DNA of 64,000 nt from Leptospira ainazelensis (GTDB lineage: Bacteria; Spirochaetota; Leptospiria; Leptospirales; Leptospiraceae). The notes below the pieces were generated by a model. That model ran no database searches. It saw only the letters and a program-made list of their open reading frames with translations, and had not been told where the DNA came from. The DNA lies in NCBI RefSeq assembly GCF_016918785.1, contig NZ_JAFFPT010000013.1:87277-151276 (forward strand). The letters run 5' to 3'. A program made the position numbers and the translations under genes. Below are positions 54,582 to 63,927 of this stretch, piece by piece (within the stretch, counting starts at the first letter, position 1; each line of letters starts with the position of its first letter).

Positions 54582-56741
54582 ATGGCGGAAACGGACAATA
54601 ATAAACTTAACTTTGTATTTACGATTAGCGATCTCGCTTCCGATAAAATCAGCCGGATCAATGAACAATGGGATACTATGAAGACATTGATCGGCGAAAA
54701 CAAAAAATATTCAAACGAGTTTAAAAATGCGGTGGGTGAATTGGATTCTGCTTTTTTAAAAATGAAAAACGGTTTCCCGCTGATAAATTTGGGTGTTTCG
54801 ATCCTGAAATTTAGTAAAGACTTATACGATGCAAGAATGGAATCCTCAAAATTAGAAGGGAATCTAAAAAGCCTTGGGCTTTCTGCGGAAGAAGTCGGTA
54901 ACCTTTACAACTCTGCCCTCATTCTATCTACTGAAACGGGAATTTCATTTGAGACGATACTTTCCGCAATGAATAAAGTGAAAGCATCATTCAGAAATTT
55001 GAATGCTTCGGACTTAAAAACTTTAACTGAGAATGTCGCGAATGCCACTCTCGCATCCGGAGGGAATTTCTCGGATTTAACGGATAAGTTGATCGCTTCG
55101 GGGAATCAGGTAAAAGATTTTAACGGGGATATCAATAGGTTGAATCTCGGAAAATTCTCTGACATCGGTTTAACGTCCGCCAAGTTAGATACGCTTCCTT
55201 CTCAAATCAATCGAGTGTTTACAGCATGGAATAATTTCAAAATTCTTTTAGGTAAGGGCATCGAAGGTTCCGGCTTGGTAAAATTCGGACTGATTGGATC
55301 GATCCTCAAGGATCTTTTCAAAACGCTGGCGGATGGAATCGGCAAAGTAAATCTGTTTCTTTCGGAGAATCCGAAACTCGCCGAGTTTGCCGGCACCTTC
55401 TTTATGTTAGGCGGATCTCTCTTGATCGGAGCTGGCAGTCTGATGGTTTTCAAGGCGGTTGCGATCGGTTTTTTTGCGGCTTTAAAAGTCGCCGCTTTAT
55501 CCAATCCCATCGGTCTTGCGATCGTAGGAATCGTAGCTGTGATCGCCCTCGTTATCACGTATTGGGACGAACTTAAGGAGGCAGCTATCTCCGCTTGGAA
55601 CTGGATCGTGGATACTTGGAGTAATCTTTCCGGATTCGCGAAATTATTGATCGTCTGGTTCGCCCCGATCATCGGTATTCCACTGTTGATTCACGAGCAC
55701 TGGGATACAATCAAAAGTTTATTTTCAACCGTCGGAAACGCGATTGCAACGGCCTTTGCTCCAATTGAACCGCATATTCAATGGTTTATTTCCATTCCTT
55801 CTGATATTCTTTCGAGTTGGAATTTCATTACAGATTTTTTTGGAAGCCTAGTTGATAGAATATTAAATTCCTTTAAAGCACTACCAACGGGGGTAAAGGA
55901 GATTCTTATACTTGCGATGGTAAATCCGATTTACGGAATAGCGAGTCTGATCTGGCAGGCGCTGAGTAACGTGATCGGAAACATTCGCAATCGAATGAAA
56001 GAATCCGGCAAAGGTCTTTTTACCGCGTTTTCTGAAGGAATCATGGACTCCATCTCGGATCTAAAAAAAACTATCACTTCTATCCTGAGTGTAATCGATC
56101 GTTTTCTTCCACATTCAAACGCGTTGGAAGGACCGCTTTCAAACCTAACGGGTTCAGGGCAATCCTTTGTCGATACGTTCTCACTTGGGATTAAGAATGG
56201 AAAGAATACGATCCCTGTTACTGTCAATCAGGTCATGACTGGATTTCAAAATAGTCTGGGGATGGCTAAAGAATCCGGCCTGTCTTTTGCGAAAACCGTT
56301 TCGGGCGGTGTGTTATCCGGAACCGCAACCTTGAAGAACGCAGGAAAGAATTTGTATGCGAAAAGTTTGGACGCAATTTCGAATCATTCCGATGCAAAAG
56401 AAGGTCCGCTCGCAAACACTTCCGGTTACGGACGCGCCTTTGTAAATACGATCGCTCACGGTATCCAATCGGAGACGCCCAAAATAAATCCAGTATTACA
56501 AAGATTCAATCAAACTCTAACTCCGGATTCAAAAGGAATTGTTAAACGAACATTAGAAAATCGTGAAACATCTGGAAGCGTCTACGGAAATTCAAAAAAT
56601 GGGAGTAACATAAGCATAGGATCGATTGTCGGTCAATTAATTGTCGGCGATAGGAAAACAAATAAAAAGAAAATCGGAGAAATTCTTACCGAAGCTCTTT
56701 TTGAAGAATTGGATCGTTATGAGGAGATGGAATTAGCATGA
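54582..56741 (+). CDS. Tail tape-measure protein
   Basis: A 719-residue tape measure. Helical start with coiled coil, hydrophobic membrane-like segments in the middle (FMLGGSLLIGAGSLMVFKAVAIG; IVGIVAVIALVITYW; LLIVWFAPIIGIPLLI), and near the end two related blocks, HSNALEGPLSNLTGSGQSF and HSDAKEGPLANTSGYGRAF, a pattern common in tape measures. At ~1.5 angstrom per residue the tail would be about 110 nm (family rule of thumb). Overlaps the next gene by four bases. Confidence 0.88.
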   Translation: MAETDNNKLNFVFTISDLASDKISRINEQWDTMKTLIGENKKYSNEFKNAVGELDSAFLKMKNGFPLINLGVSILKFSKDLYDARMESSKLEGNLKSLGLSAEEVGNLYNSALILSTETGISFETILSAMNKVKASFRNLNASDLKTLTENVANATLASGGNFSDLTDKLIASGNQVKDFNGDINRLNLGKFSDIGLTSAKLDTLPSQINRVFTAWNNFKILLGKGIEGSGLVKFGLIGSILKDLFKTLADGIGKVNLFLSENPKLAEFAGTFFMLGGSLLIGAGSLMVFKAVAIGFFAALKVAALSNPIGLAIVGIVAVIALVITYWDELKEAAISAWNWIVDTWSNLSGFAKLLIVWFAPIIGIPLLIHEHWDTIKSLFSTVGNAIATAFAPIEPHIQWFISIPSDILSSWNFITDFFGSLVDRILNSFKALPTGVKEILILAMVNPIYGIASLIWQALSNVIGNIRNRMKESGKGLFTAFSEGIMDSISDLKKTITSILSVIDRFLPHSNALEGPLSNLTGSGQSFVDTFSLGIKNGKNTIPVTVNQVMTGFQNSLGMAKESGLSFAKTVSGGVLSGTATLKNAGKNLYAKSLDAISNHSDAKEGPLANTSGYGRAFVNTIAHGIQSETPKINPVLQRFNQTLTPDSKGIVKRTLENRETSGSVYGNSKNGSNISIGSIVGQLIVGDRKTNKKKIGEILTEALFEELDRYEEMELA

Positions 56742-57283
56742 TCGGAGGAATTACACCGCCAGCTCTGCCCGCAGGATATATACCTCCGGAGATCATTACC
56801 GGAGATACTGACCGCTTGATCATAGGATCCGACTTTCTCAGCGAATATGAGTTTCCTTCGGCAACAAAAATCAAAGTAAGTCAGGAGAAAAAAATCGAAG
56901 TGACTTCGGTTCCGGGAGGGAAAGGAACCGTGAAGGAGCTTACTGGTTACGGCGATTGGAGAATTACCGTCGACTTCACAATTCTTGCCGCCGTTTACGG
57001 AGCGGGTCTTTTGGCGGCGCCTGCCAATCCATTGGTAAAAACGATGATTCAGAAGATCAAGGAATTAAAAAAGTTATGGGAAACGAATGCAACTTTGTAT
57101 TTAAACCATTCTATGTTAAACGCATTAGGAATTAAGAATGTAATTTGCGAGACCTTTAGTCTCCCCGACGGTCCGATTCAATATAGTCAAGAGGTAAATA
57201 TTACTTTCTTATCCGACGAGGAATACGATCTCGATCTCGCATCTTTGGATTCTAAGAATCAAAACGTGGAGTCCTCCTTATGA
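56738..57283 (+). CDS. Baseplate/tail protein (DUF6046-like)
   Basis: A 181-residue protein after the tape measure. Beta-rich core (IEVTSVPGGKGTVKELTGYGDWRITVDFTI) resembling the DUF6046 and DNA-circularisation-N type baseplate hub adaptors. Followed by a LysM-type protein whose start overlaps its stop. Confidence 0.55.
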   Translation: MIGGITPPALPAGYIPPEIITGDTDRLIIGSDFLSEYEFPSATKIKVSQEKKIEVTSVPGGKGTVKELTGYGDWRITVDFTILAAVYGAGLLAAPANPLVKTMIQKIKELKKLWETNATLYLNHSMLNALGIKNVICETFSLPDGPIQYSQEVNITFLSDEEYDLDLASLDSKNQNVESSL

Positions 57284-57651
57284 GCCAGTTTTACGTCCTA
57301 AAAAATACGGACACTTTGCAAAGGCTTTCAGCAAAATTTTACGGGAAATGGGAGTTGTGGAGACTTATCTTAGATCAAAATCAGCATATCGAAGATTGGA
57401 AAAATTTGCGTTCCGGAATCAGAATCGAAATTCCCGAAGCGATTACGGAAGACGTATTCCATACGATTCAAAAGGGCGATACTTATGAATCTATCAGTCT
57501 TCAATATTACGGTACGGAACATTTTTCCGGAAAAATCCGCGAAGATAACGAGAATAGACAACCGTATGAAAATATCGGCTCCGAACTCTTTGTAGGCGCA
57601 CTGGTTTCGAGTGCGGAAGTCAAGAATGCAAATAGAAGGAATTCTTTCTAA
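57280..57651 (+). CDS. LysM-type tail protein X-like
   Basis: A 123-residue protein with two LysM-like segments (DTLQRLSAKFYGKWELWRLI, about 11-30; DTYESISLQYYGTEHFSGKI, about 67-86). gpX proteins bind peptidoglycan or stabilise the tube-hub junction. Its start overlaps the upstream stop (TATGAG). Confidence 0.75.
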   Translation: MSQFYVLKNTDTLQRLSAKFYGKWELWRLILDQNQHIEDWKNLRSGIRIEIPEAITEDVFHTIQKGDTYESISLQYYGTEHFSGKIREDNENRQPYENIGSELFVGALVSSAEVKNANRRNSF

Positions 57652-58673
57652 TGTTAACTTTGATTCAAGAATTAGAAATATCGAATACGAAATTTCCTGC
57701 GGTGACTGAGGTGACTCTTGAATCTTCGAGAGAAATTCCGACGGATACTCTTATTGTGAAACTTCCAAAATATAAGAATCTCAAAAAGGATTCGATTACC
57801 AAATTTGCAAAGGTTACTTGGAAGGCGGGCTATTCTAAATATGGTCTTATCCCGGAATTTAACGGTTATGTTCTTGAAATCAGTCCCAAGATTCCGTTGG
57901 AGTTGAAATGTGTGGACCCGTTCTTTTTCTGCCAGAGGAAAATAATGGATCGGGATTACCATCAAAAACCGTTGATGACGTTTCTGAAAGATTGTATTCA
58001 TCCTCAGATCAAAGCGGATATTACGATCGTTGTGCGGGATTCGGATATCAAACAAGTTGTAGATATCACTTGTTCCAAAAAAACGGCGCGTTATGCGCTA
58101 TCGATTCTTAAAAAGGAATACGGAGTCGATATATTTTTTCATGATTGGAAAATGATCGTTCAAAAAGCTTATGTTCATCCAAATTTATCGATTCAATCGA
58201 ATTCGAAGAATAAAAACAAGAGCTCAGAAAAATATCCGATTTTTCAATTCGGTTTTAATATCATCGAGGACGAGCTGATTCCTAAAGAAAATAAACCGTT
58301 TCAAATCATAGTTCGCGGAGAAAATCCAAAGACAGGACAAACTTACAAGGGAACACACGGAAGCGGAGAAGCGAGATATTTTGAAATCGACGGATTGGAT
58401 TCCCAAGAAGCGGTTAAACGCGCAAAGGAAATCTACAATGAAAAATGCGGATCCGGTTTTGACGGAAAATTCGTAACTTTCGGTTTTCCATCGGTTACAC
58501 ATTCACAAATTATAAATGTTCAGGATTTAGAGGATTCTAGTAGGAGCGCCAAAACTTTCGTAAACAAGGTAATAAAAAAATTTAACATCAACGGATATAG
58601 ACAAGAGATCTATCCGGGCTTTTATCATGAGCCGCCTAAAACAAGCGCTGCAAAATCAAAACGGAAAAAATAA
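57651..58673 (+). CDS. Baseplate hub protein (gpD/gp44-like)
   Basis: A 340-residue beta-rich protein with WKAGYSKYGLIPEFNGYVLEIS and SKKTARYALSILKKEYGVDIFF, consistent with late control protein D/gp44-type hubs that join the tube to the spike. A basic tail (KTSAAKSKRKK) ends it. Located between LysM and spike genes, as in P2-like tails. Confidence 0.65.
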   Translation: MLTLIQELEISNTKFPAVTEVTLESSREIPTDTLIVKLPKYKNLKKDSITKFAKVTWKAGYSKYGLIPEFNGYVLEISPKIPLELKCVDPFFFCQRKIMDRDYHQKPLMTFLKDCIHPQIKADITIVVRDSDIKQVVDITCSKKTARYALSILKKEYGVDIFFHDWKMIVQKAYVHPNLSIQSNSKNKNKSSEKYPIFQFGFNIIEDELIPKENKPFQIIVRGENPKTGQTYKGTHGSGEARYFEIDGLDSQEAVKRAKEIYNEKCGSGFDGKFVTFGFPSVTHSQIINVQDLEDSSRSAKTFVNKVIKKFNINGYRQEIYPGFYHEPPKTSAAKSKRKK

Positions 58674-58684
58674 GAAGGACAAAA

Positions 58685-59257
58685 ATGGCGGATAAAACTT
58701 TTATACAAGCGATCGTTCAGGCCTGGAAGATTGGGTTTCCTATGTATTTTCCAAAATCTGGAATCGTAGATTCTATCAACGAAACTGATAAAATTCTTAC
58801 GATCAAATCCGGCGGCGATTTTATTTACAACGTAACTTGGATAGAACCGGTGATTCCAAGCGTCGGCTCTAAATGTCTTCTTGTTGCCCGCGAGAATCTC
58901 GATAAACGTTATACGGCGTTTGCCTTCGAGAAGATCGATTCTTTAAAAACTAAAATTGCGGATCAAATCGAAGTTGAAATTGAAGAGAATAAAGTTTTTA
59001 TCAATTTTAAGAATACGATCAAAATCTCATTGAATGAAGACGCGCTTTTGTTGGATTTGGGTTCAAAAAAACTTAAGATAAACGGAGACATCGAACAGGA
59101 CGGAGATTTTAAAACCAGCGGAAAAGTCGAAGCGGAAAAGGAAATTACCGCGAAAACGAATTCTCCCGAATCTGTCGGACTTTCTACTCACTTAACGGAT
59201 TACACCGATACTCCGATCGGACCGTCCGTATCGAGCAAACCGAAGGCAGGAACCTGA
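58685..59257 (+). CDS. Baseplate spike protein (gpV/gp45-like)
   Basis: A 190-residue protein with an OB-like domain (FPKSGIVDSINETDKILTI) followed by a repetitive beta strand section (about 90-160, EVEIEENKVFINFKNTIKISLNEDALLLDLG) suited to a triple helix spike. It punctures the outer membrane when the sheath contracts. Its stop overlaps the next ATG (TGATG). Confidence 0.7.
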   Translation: MADKTFIQAIVQAWKIGFPMYFPKSGIVDSINETDKILTIKSGGDFIYNVTWIEPVIPSVGSKCLLVARENLDKRYTAFAFEKIDSLKTKIADQIEVEIEENKVFINFKNTIKISLNEDALLLDLGSKKLKINGDIEQDGDFKTSGKVEAEKEITAKTNSPESVGLSTHLTDYTDTPIGPSVSSKPKAGT

Positions 59258-59622
59258 TGATAGATTTTGCGAACGATCCCGTAGTTTTCGGAGACCTTTT
59301 TTTAGATTCGTCGAACGACGATTTGATGAACGATTCAAATGCGATTAGAATCGTTCTTTCGGAAATTCGAGAGATGTTTGAGATGACCGTCGCCGATGAT
59401 ATCGATTATCCCGAGATCTATAGCAGACAACGATCGGCGGGAAATTCGACGGAATACTCGGATCAAGCCGGCAGAATTCGGGACGCTGAAAGAATTCTAA
59501 AATTTCATCCTGCGATCGACTATGGTTCGATAGACGTTAGTTTGAGTTTTGAAAATAGGATTTTGGTAACTTTTCGTCTTAAGACTGGAGAGTTCTTAAA
59601 GGGAGTCGTAATGGGTGTGTGA
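59257..59622 (+). CDS. Baseplate wedge protein (gpW/gp25-like)
   Basis: A 121-residue protein with the gp25-like pattern: AIRIVLSEIREMFEMTVADDIDYPEIYSRQRSAGNS, ERILKFHPAIDY and a final VTFRLKTG strand. It nucleates sheath assembly on the baseplate in contractile tails. Tight overlap with the spike gene. Confidence 0.75.
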   Translation: MIDFANDPVVFGDLFLDSSNDDLMNDSNAIRIVLSEIREMFEMTVADDIDYPEIYSRQRSAGNSTEYSDQAGRIRDAERILKFHPAIDYGSIDVSLSFENRILVTFRLKTGEFLKGVVMGV

Positions 59623-59700
59623 TATATTTAAATAGAACAAAACTATTATATTCTAACTATTTTTTATACTTTATTTTGCAGTTTATCTTCGGGGGTGCAA

Positions 59701-60831
59701 ATGAATTTGAATACAACAAAGGAACAGGTTCTTAACGATCATTTACAAATGGTGAAGGCTTCGGGCGTGTTTAAGAATCATACGTTCAGTCCGACTTCGA
59801 AAACGTTCTCTTTGATACGGGCGCTTTCTAACGCTGTTTTTTTATTTATCGATTCGGACTTAATATCCGTCCAGAAAGCTATTCATCCGCACACCGCGGA
59901 GGATGATGCGTTGCACGAACACTTGATTCGAAGAGGAATGCAATGGAAGCCAGCGCTTCCTTCGATTCTTAAAATAAGAATCGGTTCTTCCATTCAACCT
60001 GCGATCGATCGTGAGATTCCGCAGGCTTTGATCGTGACGACAGCCGGTTCGGAAGACCAAAGGATTCGATTCTTTTTGCAGGAATCTCTAATTCTTCCTG
60101 CGGGAATTTCAGCAGATGCTCAGGGAAAGTATTCGATCGAGGCTTTCGTTCAATGTACGTTAGACGGTCCGATCGGTAACGTCGTTCCCGGTTCCATTAC
60201 ATTGATTGAAAATCCACCGGAAGGAATCGACTACGTTGCAAACTTGGATGTAACTCCCGTTCAACAAGGTCAATTTAGAGAAACAAGAGCTTCCGTTCGA
60301 TCTAGGTTGATGAACGCGGAAGGTGTCTCTTCCAAATGGACTTCTGCTTGGTATGTCGCGGAAGCGGAAAGTTTTTCTTTTACTAAAAGAGCGATCTTTA
60401 AAAGCGCAAAGACTTTGCAGACCGACGGGGAGGTAAAAATTCTTCTTCAAGGTTCCGTAGGACCTTTGTCAATTTCTCAGTTGAACGAAGTGAAAGATCA
60501 TTTTAACGCGGAAGAAAACGATCCGGGCGGAGTCGCACACGTTTTGGTCGAGAATATAAACGAAACAGTAATCAACAAAACCGTAACCGTTAAGTTTTCA
60601 TCTTCGGATACGATTCCAAGCCAGTCCGTTTTGGATCAGATTAAAGACGAGTATTTTTTGTCCCTTTCGGAAGGTCAGGATTTTATCGACGCTCAATTTA
60701 AGGCCTTATATCAAACTCTTCCAAATTGTATCGACGTTGAATTTAATCCGCTCGGGAACGTAGATGTACCAGTGGGTTCTTTGGCAAGCGTGGGATCAAG
60801 CTTTCAAGTATTAGGCGCCGTCTATGTCTGA
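59701..60831 (+). CDS. Baseplate protein J
   Basis: A 376-residue gpJ-type baseplate protein (PF04865-like). Start is ATG 59701 with GGGGGTG upstream (GTG 59695 is an alternative). Conserved beta region RETRASVRSRLMNAEGVSSKWTSAWYVAEA and the C-terminal LQGSVGPLSISQL...DHFNAEENDPGGVAHV are typical. A 78-base A/T-rich gap precedes it, a possible extra promoter. Confidence 0.8.
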   Translation: MNLNTTKEQVLNDHLQMVKASGVFKNHTFSPTSKTFSLIRALSNAVFLFIDSDLISVQKAIHPHTAEDDALHEHLIRRGMQWKPALPSILKIRIGSSIQPAIDREIPQALIVTTAGSEDQRIRFFLQESLILPAGISADAQGKYSIEAFVQCTLDGPIGNVVPGSITLIENPPEGIDYVANLDVTPVQQGQFRETRASVRSRLMNAEGVSSKWTSAWYVAEAESFSFTKRAIFKSAKTLQTDGEVKILLQGSVGPLSISQLNEVKDHFNAEENDPGGVAHVLVENINETVINKTVTVKFSSSDTIPSQSVLDQIKDEYFLSLSEGQDFIDAQFKALYQTLPNCIDVEFNPLGNVDVPVGSLASVGSSFQVLGAVYV

Positions 60832-61489
60832 TCGTTTTCATTTTGATTTTGATTCTTTCGTTTGGAAAAACCAGAGAAGTTTAATTCGAAAGTTAGGAAC
60901 TTCCAGTCTTTGGTATAAGATTCTAAGATCATTACTTTCAATTTTAGGAGATCGTGCTTCAAAACTTAGTTGGTTGTATCGACAGATGTGGCTCGAAACG
61001 AGCGACGGTTTTGGTTTGATTCTTTGGGGAACTCGATATAAAATCGCCAAACTTCCGGGAGAGACCGACGACTCTTATAGAAACAGGCTTCTTTTAGCAA
61101 AAACTTTCAAGTTGTCAATCGCTTCAGTATCATCAAAAAGACAAGTCATTCAATATTCTACGGGAGTCGCCGCAAATGAAATTCGATACTCGAAAGTTTA
61201 TGAAAGTGACGATGCAAAGGAATGTTTTGTTATGGGGGGAGTTTTGGAAGGGAGAATGATGTCGCGAAAATATATTCTTTTTAGATATAGATTTTTATTT
61301 CCAAAACTCTCCGATTCGTTTGATAGAAGCTCATTGATTCGATCGATTGAGAACGTGAACATCGGAGGCAACGTCTGCGAATTATGGGAAGACCAAGGTT
61401 CGTTCGAACCTTTTGTCATGGGAGGGACTCTTACAAATAGATTCCATTCGAGAAGAGTTGAAAAGATCAAAGAATATTCAATTTATTAA
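60824..61489 (+). CDS. Tail protein I-like (DUF2313 type)
   Basis: A 221-residue protein with the gpI/DUF2313 features: LGTSSLWYKILRSLLSILGDRASKLSWLYRQMWLETSDGFGLILWG and GETDDSYRNRLLLAK. It overlaps gpJ by eight bases, as in P2-like baseplates. Ends where the fibre section begins. Confidence 0.75.
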   Translation: MSDRFHFDFDSFVWKNQRSLIRKLGTSSLWYKILRSLLSILGDRASKLSWLYRQMWLETSDGFGLILWGTRYKIAKLPGETDDSYRNRLLLAKTFKLSIASVSSKRQVIQYSTGVAANEIRYSKVYESDDAKECFVMGGVLEGRMMSRKYILFRYRFLFPKLSDSFDRSSLIRSIENVNIGGNVCELWEDQGSFEPFVMGGTLTNRFHSRRVEKIKEYSIY

Positions 61490-61547
61490 ATATATAAAAA
61501 GCGAAATCTTCGCCCAAACTACTCAAGCGCTCCAAATAGGAGCAATT

Positions 61548-62270
61548 ATGGAAAAAATATTCGTTTACTCTTCCGAAGCCTTGGATGAGTTTCCGCAGTA
61601 TAGTTTAAACGCCATACAGCTGGAAGTCGAATTGTTCAATCGAAACAAAGCCGAGAACGAAAAGAAAAAAATCTTCCAAGGAATTACATTTCCTCCGGAG
61701 GGATTCAAATTCGAAGCCGGAGAATTGAAGGCTTATTCGCTTTCGGAAAGGGCCGACCGAGGGTTGATCTTTATTCCCGAAGATCAAAAAATCGAAGAAG
61801 ATAGACTTGTTCCTAAGACTCTATTAGAACTTCTTCAATGCGGACTTCTTACTATTTCAGAATATAAAGAAAAGAAAATTCTGAGTATAAATTCTAAATT
61901 TGACGAAGCGATGGAAAAAATTCTCGCTCGTTATTCTAAAACGGAACCTTTGTCTTGGCCGATCCTTACTACTCAGGCTAAGATTTGGGCGGAAGCAAAT
62001 TTGCAAGAGAGAGAGAATCTAAAATCCACCTTGGCCGCGTTGGCAAGTGAATCCAAAAGTTATGAAAACGATGATATCACGGAACTTGCAAACTCTATCC
62101 TTTCGAAGTCCCTTTCTTTCGAAACTTACGTTGGAACTTGCAAACGTTTGAAGAAAGAATGGATTACTCAAATAAAGAACAACACAAAAACGAATGTCAG
62201 TGTTCTTTACAGCGAATTGGAATCGATTGTGATCGAGTATCCTATCTTTGAAGGAGAGAATCATGGATAA
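61548..62270 (+). CDS. Fibre-associated protein (DUF4376-like)
   Basis: A 240-residue protein from ATG 61548 with AGGAG in front; the frame is open to 61413 but that part is only a shadow of gpI. The C-terminal WPILTTQAKIWAEANLQERENLKSTLAALA...ELANSILSKSLSFETY resembles DUF4376 of phage tail proteins. Likely a fibre base or assembly partner. Overlaps the fibre gene by eight bases. Confidence 0.6.
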   Translation: MEKIFVYSSEALDEFPQYSLNAIQLEVELFNRNKAENEKKKIFQGITFPPEGFKFEAGELKAYSLSERADRGLIFIPEDQKIEEDRLVPKTLLELLQCGLLTISEYKEKKILSINSKFDEAMEKILARYSKTEPLSWPILTTQAKIWAEANLQERENLKSTLAALASESKSYENDDITELANSILSKSLSFETYVGTCKRLKKEWITQIKNNTKTNVSVLYSELESIVIEYPIFEGENHG

Positions 62271-62335
62271 ATTAGCAGGAATTGAGTTTCCGGGTTTAGG
62301 TAAAAGAGTTTTTCCGGAAGACTGGAGGAAGGAAC
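62263..62335 (+). repeat. Fibre-start repeat, copy 1
   Basis: The first 73 bases of the fibre gene match 63928-64000 with three differences (all in the first 21 bases), then 52 identical bases. Confidence 0.9.
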
Positions 62336-63804
62336 AAGAATCTAAATCACAAGAGATTATAGATCGAGATCTGGATTTGTTGGGATACGGAATCCAAAAC
62401 GGAGGAACGATCGTCGTCGGCTCCGGTAGCAACAGTGTGGATTTAATCGATACTCTGATCGCATACGATGTGGAGGGAAAAAGAATCGAGGCGGCTCCCG
62501 TTGCGGGAATTTCCGTTCCGAATAACGTTAACTGCACTTTGATCGTTCGACATAAGTTTCAAGAAACTGAATATGATAGTCCTTCCAATCTTCCCAGCGA
62601 CGGATCGAATGTTTGGAGAGACAATTCCTTCGAAATTTTAGCAAGACAGGGATCTCTTGCGATTGGAGACATTCCTCTCCGAGAGGTTTCTTCCGATGTC
62701 TCCGGCGTTGTAACATTGGGAATGGATCTCAGAGTTTGGAGAGGAATCGGAAGGAGTCATATAAAGGACGGACAGGTCTCCGAAGAAAAACAAGCAAGCG
62801 AGGTCAAAACAGGCTTGGTAACCGAACTTCATACCGACCTTATCGCAACAATCGATCCTAACGTAAGCAACCCTCTTAATTTCGTAAAGGGAATCAACGA
62901 AGCCTATCTATATTCTAAGAATTTTGTGGAGGTAACTTTCAAGGAAGATCGAAAATTCTTAGGGGAGATGTTTTGGTTGGACGATTTAAGAGTTCCTTCG
63001 ACAGATTTTCCTGCGTTTTGTTTGGCTTCCCCGGATCAGTTGATCCAAGCGAGTGGAGTAGGTGGAATGCCAGACTTGGTGAATTATTGGTTGAACAAAC
63101 CCTTTCGCTACGATCCCCTCGGAACAAACGTGACCGACTTTGACGCGATCAGTTATTCAATTGCGAGTAACGTTCTGACCGTTACATTTGCAAATACTAC
63201 AGCGTGTCAAAAGATGATTGATGCTTTAGCGGAGGACAATCTGGTCCACGGCTCTTTCACTCATTGGATGACGGGAACTCTTGTGCAGGCCATAGGCGGG
63301 ATTCCGGTAAATACAACTTTGGCGATTTCAGCGCTTTCTTCCGCAAGTAGGACCATAAGTTTTTCGTGTGTTGCAGCGAATTCGAATGGTTCTCTTTCTG
63401 GTGTGAAGTTGAGATTCTACAAACATCGACTTCCTGACATTTCTCCTGGGACAACGATCACAAATCAAGTCAGACACTTTGCGGTGCAAGGGAGAGGTTT
63501 TGTTTCTGTGATGGATTCGGAAGGAGAATGGATTGGCGGATTAAGAAGAAGGGATCGATTTCAGGGACATGGGCATCAGCTCTATTTGAATAATGCAAAC
63601 GCCTCAATCAATGGATCGACAGCCGCTCATAGCGGGTCCGGACCGGATACAATTGCGAGCAATAGTACGAACGGTTCATCTCCCGGAAATTCGATACGCG
63701 CGGCTGTATCGGAAGGATCAAGCGGTCAACCGCGTTACGGCAAAACAACCGATGCCAGAGGCTTGTCCGGATTTCCATACGTCTTTGCAAGAAGAGTTTT
63801 ATGA
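62263..63804 (+). CDS. Tail fibre protein
   Basis: A 513-residue fibre from ATG 62263 (AAGGAGAGAATC upstream). The start MDKLAGIEFPGLGKRVFPED is the particle-attachment end; the middle is beta-rich; the C-terminus has QGRGFVSVMDSEGEWIGGLRRRDRFQGHGHQL and GLSGFPYVFARRV, the collar/receptor pattern with FQGH and a Gly/Ser-rich stretch. It should bind the target cell surface. A second copy of its start appears at 63928. Confidence 0.8.
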   Translation: MDKLAGIEFPGLGKRVFPEDWRKEQESKSQEIIDRDLDLLGYGIQNGGTIVVGSGSNSVDLIDTLIAYDVEGKRIEAAPVAGISVPNNVNCTLIVRHKFQETEYDSPSNLPSDGSNVWRDNSFEILARQGSLAIGDIPLREVSSDVSGVVTLGMDLRVWRGIGRSHIKDGQVSEEKQASEVKTGLVTELHTDLIATIDPNVSNPLNFVKGINEAYLYSKNFVEVTFKEDRKFLGEMFWLDDLRVPSTDFPAFCLASPDQLIQASGVGGMPDLVNYWLNKPFRYDPLGTNVTDFDAISYSIASNVLTVTFANTTACQKMIDALAEDNLVHGSFTHWMTGTLVQAIGGIPVNTTLAISALSSASRTISFSCVAANSNGSLSGVKLRFYKHRLPDISPGTTITNQVRHFAVQGRGFVSVMDSEGEWIGGLRRRDRFQGHGHQLYLNNANASINGSTAAHSGSGPDTIASNSTNGSSPGNSIRAAVSEGSSGQPRYGKTTDARGLSGFPYVFARRVL

Positions 63805-63927
63805 GGTAGAGTGAATTCAGTTTAGGATTTACTGCGCGGAGACTCTTTAGTTCTTCGCATAAAAAAAGAAAAATAGAAAAAACTAAAATTTATACTACTC
63901 TACTCAATCGCCCTCCACGGAGCAAAC

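Noticed and set aside
61413..61547. 45-codon upstream extension of the fibre-associated gene
   Set aside because: It lies within gpI in another frame, and a strong AGGAG selects ATG 61548.
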